Positions 15,259 to 19,630 of a stretch of DNA of 19,630 nucleotides are shown in pieces. Each line of letters starts with the position of its first letter. Within the stretch, counting starts at the first letter, position 1. Both the position numbers and the translations under genes were made by a program. The stretch covers positions 1-19,630 of the forward strand of contig JADZAD010000094.1 of assembly GCA_020852775.1 (NCBI GenBank), written 5' to 3'. Source of the DNA: Anaerolineae bacterium (lineage in GTDB: Bacteria > Chloroflexota > Anaerolineae > Aggregatilineales > UBA3940). The notes beneath the pieces were generated by a model. That model was not told where the DNA came from. It saw only the letters and a list, made by a program, of their open reading frames with translations, and did not search any database.

Positions 15259-17474
15259 AGGCCTCCTCGCCGCGGACGAAGCCGCTCCAGCCCATAGAAC
15301 AGGCTGCCTAACGCTATCACCAGCAGGGCCGCCAGCGCACCCGCAGCCTGTGCATTCTCAGCACGCCTTTCTCCCGCCGGAGCAGAGAGTTCGCCGACCG
15401 CCTGGTAAGCAGCAGCACCCGGCAGCCCGGTAATCAGCGCATCGATCTGGCCGCTCTCATAGTACGGAGCAATAAAGGCCGCTGCCCCGGCGCTGGCCGC
15501 CGCTACCAGTGGGACATCCGGGTAGGGTGCGAGTTGCTCCACCCACATCCGGGCCTCCTGGGCGGAATCCACCAGCAGCACGATCGCATCTGGCCCCAGC
15601 GCGCGCAGTGAGCCAGCCTCGATCCCGGTCTCAGCCCCGCTATAATCCCGCGCGAGCGGGGAAGGCAGTCCGCCGGGCATGCCTATCACCAGGCTGCGCA
15701 CCCCGACACTGCTCCCCGGCAGGTACCCCAGGTTCCACCATGCGCTGTCACTGTCCGGGCGATCCACGCGAGCGAAAGTCCGTGAGGCCAGTGCAGGGCC
15801 CGCGGCACGGGTACTGATCGCCAGCAGGGTCAGGTTCGGCTTCTTCGCCAGATGCGCGCAGAGCACGTCTGCGAGTGGATCAAGCTCGCCACCAGCAGCC
15901 GGATCATAATCGAAGATCACCAGCACGATGCCATCATCAGGGACGGATTCCAACACGGCATGAGCCTGCCCGGCAGCGGGCTGTAGCCCTGCCTGTGGCA
16001 GCACCGGCGTATCAGAGAAGATCACGAACGCAACCACTGCCGTCATCAAGGCGGCGGTACCCCAGCGAGCCACACGCACCGGCCAGGGGGAGCGGCTGAC
16101 TGCAGAGCGCGTTTCCGCTCCAGCATTGAGAAGCGCATCCAATGCAACGATCCGCTCGCGCTGAGTGTCCGTCACGACCACCGGCTCACCAACTCCAGCA
16201 GCGCGCAGCGATCCGCCTTCAAATATCAGTTCGGGGCGAATCACACCGGTGACATTCTTCAGCGCCCCCACCTTTTCTTCACGCGGGGCAACCTGTGCTT
16301 CCTCCTGTCCATCGAGAATGCGCTCAAAACGCAGCCCGTCCAATGTCTTCAGATCATCCCGGGACAGGGGCAGCGGCCCCCGTTCCCCTGGCTCACTGAA
16401 CAGCTCCGACAGCAATTCATCGGAGCCACCCTTCAGTCCCTCGCCCGGCGTGGGCTGCTCCAGGCCCGAAAACAGATCAGGCGTCAGGCCGAACAGGTCA
16501 GCAGATGAGGCGGCCGGCGTGGAAGGGGTAGTGCCTGTCTCCGCACTGAGCATCTCATCCAGGTCAAGCTCACTCAGCCAGTCTGGTTCAGCCGGTGTCG
16601 GGGCAGGCGCATCTACGGGCATCGGAGCGGGCGGAGGGGCTGTTGCGGGCTCAGGCGTGGAGAGCTGTTCAGCTCCTTGCAGCCAATCAGGAATATCATC
16701 CGGACCGGCCTGCGGTGCCGGAATGGCAGGCTGGCGGGTTGGGGGCATATCCAGCCAGTCAGGGATATCATCCTGCGCCTGTACCGGTATCGAGGGAGGT
16801 AGTACAGCTGGAGATGGCGAAGCCGGGGCCGCATCAACCGCCGCACTCAACCAATCCGGGATGTCTCTTTCGGTGGGCGCTTCCGGCGTGGGCAGCGGTT
16901 CAGCGGCGGCCTCAGCAGCCAGCAACCACTCCGGGAGTGCCTCATCCGCTGGTGGATTCACCGCCGGGGCAGGCTCCATACCGTGCTGAAGCCAGTCCGG
17001 GATATCACTGGTTGAGCCAGACATTCTGCCGGCAGAAGCCCCCACGGCTGGAGGCGTACCGGCGGGGGGTTCAGGCATATCCGGCTGGACCAACCATATC
17101 GGGAGCGCATCACCTGTGCTGCTGGTATCGAAAGCTGCGGGCGTAGACAAATCGGGCTCAACCGCGAGCGTCCTGAGCCAATCAGGCAGATCATCTCCGG
17201 GAGAAGACGAAACAGCCGCACCCTCCATCCAATCCGGAAGCAAACTATCGGCAGGCGAAGGTGCAGTGGGGCGTGTCAGGCGCAGCCAGTCCGGCAGAGG
17301 AGGGTTGGTTTCCGGCGCATGAGGGCGCGCAATCCGCCCTTCCAGCCACGCAGGCAGGTCAGCCGCGGGGGCAGGCACTGTGGCAGGCCGGGTGTAATGA
17401 ACCAGCCACAGGGGCAGCCCTGCTGGAGATGAAGGCAGCGGTTTGAGCAGCGACTTTCCAGGCATGTTGTTCAC
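15255..17474 (-). CDS. Membrane protein with twelve PxWL-type motifs and a C-terminal anchored domain
   Basis: A 739-residue protein in three parts. Residues 1-300 are Pro/Ala-rich and probably disordered, carrying twelve copies of a short motif, best form DIPDWL. They lie at 20, 40, 60, 79, 96, 124, 158, 180, 205, 237, 261 and 296, with spacing 17-36. Residues 300-470 hold acidic segments and DLFGLTPDLFSGLEQ. After a helix at about 470-487 comes a compact alpha/beta domain (GIVLVIFDYDPAAGGELDPL; PYYESGQIDALITGLPGAAA), then a final helix (711-727) and a basic tail. Basic residues flank both helices on the inner side, so the motif array should be cytoplasmic and the 488-710 domain outside. Start GTG at 17474; ATG at 17465 is an alternative. 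The C-terminal domain resembles unnamed bacterial proteins I remember; no function known. Confidence 0.85.
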   Translation of the reverse strand: MNNMPGKSLLKPLPSSPAGLPLWLVHYTRPATVPAPAADLPAWLEGRIARPHAPETNPPLPDWLRLTRPTAPSPADSLLPDWMEGAAVSSSPGDDLPDWLRTLAVEPDLSTPAAFDTSSTGDALPIWLVQPDMPEPPAGTPPAVGASAGRMSGSTSDIPDWLQHGMEPAPAVNPPADEALPEWLLAAEAAAEPLPTPEAPTERDIPDWLSAAVDAAPASPSPAVLPPSIPVQAQDDIPDWLDMPPTRQPAIPAPQAGPDDIPDWLQGAEQLSTPEPATAPPPAPMPVDAPAPTPAEPDWLSELDLDEMLSAETGTTPSTPAASSADLFGLTPDLFSGLEQPTPGEGLKGGSDELLSELFSEPGERGPLPLSRDDLKTLDGLRFERILDGQEEAQVAPREEKVGALKNVTGVIRPELIFEGGSLRAAGVGEPVVVTDTQRERIVALDALLNAGAETRSAVSRSPWPVRVARWGTAALMTAVVAFVIFSDTPVLPQAGLQPAAGQAHAVLESVPDDGIVLVIFDYDPAAGGELDPLADVLCAHLAKKPNLTLLAISTRAAGPALASRTFARVDRPDSDSAWWNLGYLPGSSVGVRSLVIGMPGGLPSPLARDYSGAETGIEAGSLRALGPDAIVLLVDSAQEARMWVEQLAPYPDVPLVAAASAGAAAFIAPYYESGQIDALITGLPGAAAYQAVGELSAPAGERRAENAQAAGALAALLVIALGSLFYGLERLRPRRGGL

Positions 17475-17497
17475 TGTTCCACCATCTGCGATGGCCT

Positions 17498-18133
17498 CTA
17501 TCCGCGGTAAGGACGCTCAAGGCCGGTAAGCACCCGCAGGCCGACCATCACGACCCCCAGCGCCACACCCAGCGCCACGCCGCGCGCGCCCGCCACTACA
17601 GGGACTCCGAGCAGCCATGTCCGCAGCGCCGCGAAGAGCGTGACCCCCGCGAGTGGGATCCAGCCGACAAGCACAACCGCAGCCGATACCAGAAACAGCA
17701 CCGTCCAGCCCACCGGGCGGACGTGCAGCATCCGCACTGCCGCGAACACCAGCGCAAACATTACCAGGCTGGCAAGGGCAGCCTGGGACGCCACAATCAC
17801 ACCGTCAAAGAGCAGGCCGGTATAGCTGGTGCGTGCATAGAGTGCTTCAGGGCCACGCAGAGAAGCTTCCAGCACACCCCCGATGATCATCGCCAGCGTG
17901 AAGGCCAGCGTCAGCGTACTGTAGGGCCAGCCTTTGACGCCCTGATTGACACGGCGCAGATGCACCAGCAGCAGGTTTCCAATGCCAATCAGCACTGCCA
18001 GCCCGCCCAGCGTCGCAGCCCAGTCCGTCAGCACCAGCCGCAGCGCCGTCAACTCCCCTAAATCGACAAAATAACTGGCGAGGACAACCAGCCCCACACT
18101 GATAGCGGTCGCAACCGGGACAACAGACTTCAT
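17498..18133 (-). CDS. Six-helix membrane protein, unknown function (operon gene 3)
   Basis: A 211-residue integral membrane protein with hydrophobic helices at about 5-23, 38-57, 72-90, 108-130, 143-160 and 180-198. Notable segments are DWAATLGGLAVLIGIGNLLL, with the loop HLRRVNQGVKGWPYSTLTL, and the C-terminal VGLRVLTGLERPYRG. From memory, unnamed membrane proteins elsewhere share the 'GxxNLxxxH...GWxYS' loop and the 'LRxLxGxERpY' end, and sit near relatives of the neighbouring genes. The ATG at 18133 has GGTGAGG immediately upstream. A small hairpin (18149-18166) lies just before that ribosome site, and 48 bases separate it from the preceding gene. The role is unknown, but operon position suggests a subunit of the same membrane assembly. 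Confidence 0.83.
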   Translation of the reverse strand: MKSVVPVATAISVGLVVLASYFVDLGELTALRLVLTDWAATLGGLAVLIGIGNLLLVHLRRVNQGVKGWPYSTLTLAFTLAMIIGGVLEASLRGPEALYARTSYTGLLFDGVIVASQAALASLVMFALVFAAVRMLHVRPVGWTVLFLVSAAVVLVGWIPLAGVTLFAALRTWLLGVPVVAGARGVALGVALGVVMVGLRVLTGLERPYRG

Positions 18134-18148
18134 TACCTCACCACCTGT

Positions 18149-18166
18149 TCAGGAGCAGCCTCCTGA
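18149..18166. repeat. Small hairpin before the ribosome site of the 211-residue membrane protein
   Basis: TCAGGAG (18149-18155) and CTCCTGA (18160-18166) form a 7-bp stem with a 4-base loop. It lies within the 48-base gap between two operon genes, about 10 bases before the ribosome site at 18133. The palindrome GATTAATC follows on the plus strand at 18165-18172. It could modulate translation or mRNA processing; no T-run is present. Confidence 0.5.
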
Positions 18167-18181
18167 TTAATCGTGGCGACC

Positions 18182-18946
18182 TCAGCGCAGCAGGCCCGCC
18201 AGTGAAAGAAGCGAACCGATAACGATCGCCGCGGCCAGCAGCCAGCGCAGCACATCCTGCACCAGCACGGCACTGAACGCAGAGCGGCTGCCAGAGAGAT
18301 AAGCGCGGGCAACGAAAATCTCCTCACCAAGCAGCGGGTGATCCACCGCCACACAGGCGACTGCCTGCCCTTCCAGCCGGTCGCTGCCGGCCATCTGCTC
18401 AATCTGGCTGCGCGCTCCGGCCTCAGCGATCAAAGCTGCCTCCGCGCCGAAAGACCCTACCAGTATACTTGTATGGACCCGGTCATCGCTGATCACGCTC
18501 GTCAGCGCCCCGGCCATCGCCAGTGGATCGAACGCAACCATACGTGCGTCTTCGGGCGCGGAAGACGCCGCCGCCCCTGCGTCACGCGCTACCTGGCTGA
18601 TTGTGCCACTGAGCAGTGGCAGCACCGAGGCATCGGAAGTTGTAGCGACCGGGGGCAGATCAGTGATCGCTGAGAGCTGCGCCACTTCCCCCAGCACAGC
18701 CAGTCCGGCCAGGGTAGCCGCGGCATCCTCACGATAGGCACTGCCCGATCCCACCCCGATATGTACGCGCCTCCCGCTTTCCAGTGCCTCACCAACCTGC
18801 TTATGCAGCGCAGAGTAGGCGCTCAGGTGGCGCAGAGCGGGCCGGAAACCACGCCGGATCAGCAGGCTGAACACCACCAGCAGCGCTGCACCTGAAAGAA
18901 GTATCGCCAGGGCGGGGAGATGCGTGAAGTTGATCACAGTTGGCAT
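18182..18946 (-). CDS. Two-helix membrane protein resembling DUF6754
   Basis: A 254-residue protein with one helix at each end (about 10-30 and 231-252) and a 200-residue alpha/beta domain between. Arg residues right after helix 1 (RRGFRPALRH) suggest that the domain is cytoplasmic. Conserved-looking blocks are VHIGVGSGSAYREDAAATLA (61-80), HTSILVGSFGAEAALIAEAG (158-177), and DHPLLGEEIFVARAYLSG (202-219). These match my memory of DUF6754, a family without known function found in Chloroflexota and some other prokaryotes; a profile search would settle it. The ATG at 18946 follows GGAGG and overlaps the preceding small gene by 13 bases, so the two are translationally coupled. No enzymatic motif is recognisable. 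Confidence 0.82.
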   Translation of the reverse strand: MPTVINFTHLPALAILLSGAALLVVFSLLIRRGFRPALRHLSAYSALHKQVGEALESGRRVHIGVGSGSAYREDAAATLAGLAVLGEVAQLSAITDLPPVATTSDASVLPLLSGTISQVARDAGAAASSAPEDARMVAFDPLAMAGALTSVISDDRVHTSILVGSFGAEAALIAEAGARSQIEQMAGSDRLEGQAVACVAVDHPLLGEEIFVARAYLSGSRSAFSAVLVQDVLRWLLAAAIVIGSLLSLAGLLR

Positions 18947-19191
18947 TCGTCACCCGCCTCCGCCACGGGCGGCGCTTCCAGCAAAAGCGCCAGCGCCTGA
19001 AACGCATCGCCGTATCCGAAAAGCCCGGAAGCAGGCTGAGCGACCCAGATCATCTGCGCCACCAGCGGGGCAAGTGGCCTGAACGCCAGGCCAAACGCTC
19101 CGGCGAACGCCCCCAGGCCGGCTCGCTCAAGCATCACACCGGCTTGCTGATAGGTTTTTCGCCAGCGATCCTGCCATTCATCAGGTTCCAT
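18934..19191 (-). CDS. Small protein (85 aa), first gene of the membrane-system operon
   Basis: An 85-residue protein: a charged start (MEPDEWQDRWRKTYQQAG), a Gly/Ala-rich hydrophobic centre (about 24-55, LGAFAGAFGLAFRPLAPLVA) too interrupted to be a certain membrane helix, and an acidic end (PVAEAGDECQL). No family is recognised. There is no ribosome site, but TATACT lies only six bases before the ATG, so the mRNA is probably leaderless, which supports this start. Its 3' end overlaps the DUF6754-like gene by 13 bases. Being first in the operon, it may set expression of the set or be a small accessory subunit. Confidence 0.65.
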   Translation of the reverse strand: MEPDEWQDRWRKTYQQAGVMLERAGLGAFAGAFGLAFRPLAPLVAQMIWVAQPASGLFGYGDAFQALALLLEAPPVAEAGDECQL

Positions 19192-19197
19192 AAGGGC

Positions 19198-19203
19198 AGT
19201 ATA
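19198..19203 (-). promoter_or_regulatory. -10 element giving a leaderless mRNA for the membrane-system operon
   Basis: On the minus strand TATACT (5 of 6 matches to TATAAT) ends six bases before the ATG at 19191, so the start of transcription would fall on or next to the A of ATG. A poor -35, TTTTGC, is 17 bases upstream. The lack of any Shine-Dalgarno sequence before this ATG agrees with leaderless translation. Confidence 0.5.
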
Positions 19204-19274
19204 TCACGGGTAGGTTGCAGGCAAAACCACAGCCAGCAGGCCAGATTCGTCCGCCTAACCTGGCCTGAATTGAG

Positions 19275-19280
19275 TACAAT
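19275..19280 (+). promoter_or_regulatory. -10 element upstream of the PfkB-type kinase gene
   Basis: TACAAT (5 of 6 matches) lies 34 bases before the GTG start. No convincing -35 is seen 16-18 bases upstream. It faces away from the leaderless promoter at 19198-19203, so the 123-base gap 19192-19314 is a divergent promoter region. Confidence 0.4.
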
Positions 19281-19314
19281 AAGGGCACTCTCTCATCCAC
19301 ACCGGAGGCCCACT

Positions 19315-19630
19315 GTGGCAGATTGTGATGTTCTCGTCTACGGGCCAATCGCTATCGACAACATTATCCGCATTCCATTCCTGCCCACCCCTGAAGTGGA
19401 CGTCATCCCTACAGAGGACATCTACCAGATCGGCGCGGCAGCAGCGAACACGGCGCTCTGGCTGGCGACATGGCAGGTGCAGACGCGCCTGTGTGGTCAT
19501 GGTATCGGCCACGACTACGGTGGAGAGATCGTCTGGGCGCGGCTGCAGGAGGTCCCACCACTGGATATTTCCTACCTGCGGCGCTACCACGAACACAACA
19601 CACCGATGATCCGCTGCCTGGTGACGGATG
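19315..19630 (+). CDS. PfkB/ribokinase-family carbohydrate or nucleoside kinase (partial, C-terminus off window)
   Basis: The first 105 residues of a PfkB-type kinase, which phosphorylates a sugar or nucleoside with ATP in the cytoplasm. The N-terminus (V/M)ADCDVLVYGPIAIDNIIRI is the usual first beta strand with the substrate-contact Asp. The segment YQIGAAAANTALWLATW corresponds to the family's GGxxxN signature, with the first Gly pair replaced by Gly-Ala. LCGHGIGHDYGGEIVWARL follows as the usual G-x-D-x-x-G part. The start is GTG at 19315, with GGAGG six bases before it (19304-19308). The frame is open to the window end. The substrate cannot be told; the ATP-binding and catalytic Asp region lies outside. 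Confidence 0.88.
   Translation, partial: MADCDVLVYGPIAIDNIIRIPFLPTPEVDVIPTEDIYQIGAAAANTALWLATWQVQTRLCGHGIGHDYGGEIVWARLQEVPPLDISYLRRYHEHNTPMIRCLVTD

Noticed and set aside
18462..18470. TATACT-like sequence on the plus strand
   Set aside because: It lies within the DUF6754-like gene, has no -35 partner and faces no plus-strand gene.

Overview
This is a GC-rich, densely packed bacterial chromosome segment of 19.6 kb, with short intergenic gaps and many stop/start overlaps. The protein style points to the Chloroflexota, probably Anaerolineae or relatives. The clues are Pro/Thr-rich linkers in exported proteins, an LPNTG-anchored bitopic protein, a P-loop ATPase fused to an OmpR-type winged helix, a MutL/GlmL-like ASKHA protein with no glutamate mutase nearby, and a protein carrying an array of 'DIPDWL' motifs. 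This placement is inferred from memory of such families, not from a search. I saw no mobile element, CRISPR array, tRNA or rRNA, and no stretch over 300 bases lacks a gene.

Left block (1-4581, minus strand): a glycan operon reading leftward. It starts with an unannotated-size 48-residue membrane peptide, then a two-helix membrane pentapeptide-repeat protein, a GT4 glycosyltransferase, a polytopic GT-C-like glycosyltransferase and an NAD-dependent sugar epimerase/dehydratase cut by the window edge. Stop/start overlaps (TAATG, ATGA) couple the central genes. A plausible promoter overlaps the stop codon of the next gene upstream, a lipoprotein with a C-terminal Excalibur domain (4579-5538, minus).

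Middle block (5687-9203, plus strand): two translationally coupled GNAT acetyltransferases and an RlmB/TrmH-type RNA 2'-O-methyltransferase, then a rhomboid protease and an AmmeMemoRadiSam system protein B (Memo-like). These converge, with only 3 bp between stops, on a minus-strand ATPase-winged-helix regulator (9207-10574). Upstream of that regulator, behind an intrinsic terminator, is the LPNTG protein (10659-11468).

Right block (11655-19191, minus strand): a seven-gene operon that looks like one membrane-associated system. In transcription order it holds a small hydrophobic protein, a two-helix membrane protein resembling DUF6754, a six-helix membrane protein, a 739-residue protein with twelve PxWL-type motifs and an anchored C-terminal domain, a second six-helix membrane protein, the MutL-like ASKHA protein, and a barrel-sandwich/KOW-like protein. 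Its promoter seems to give a leaderless mRNA. No function is known to me for the four-membrane-protein core; it is the best candidate here for an undescribed system. At the far right a PfkB-type sugar/nucleoside kinase starts divergently (19315 onward) and is cut by the window edge.
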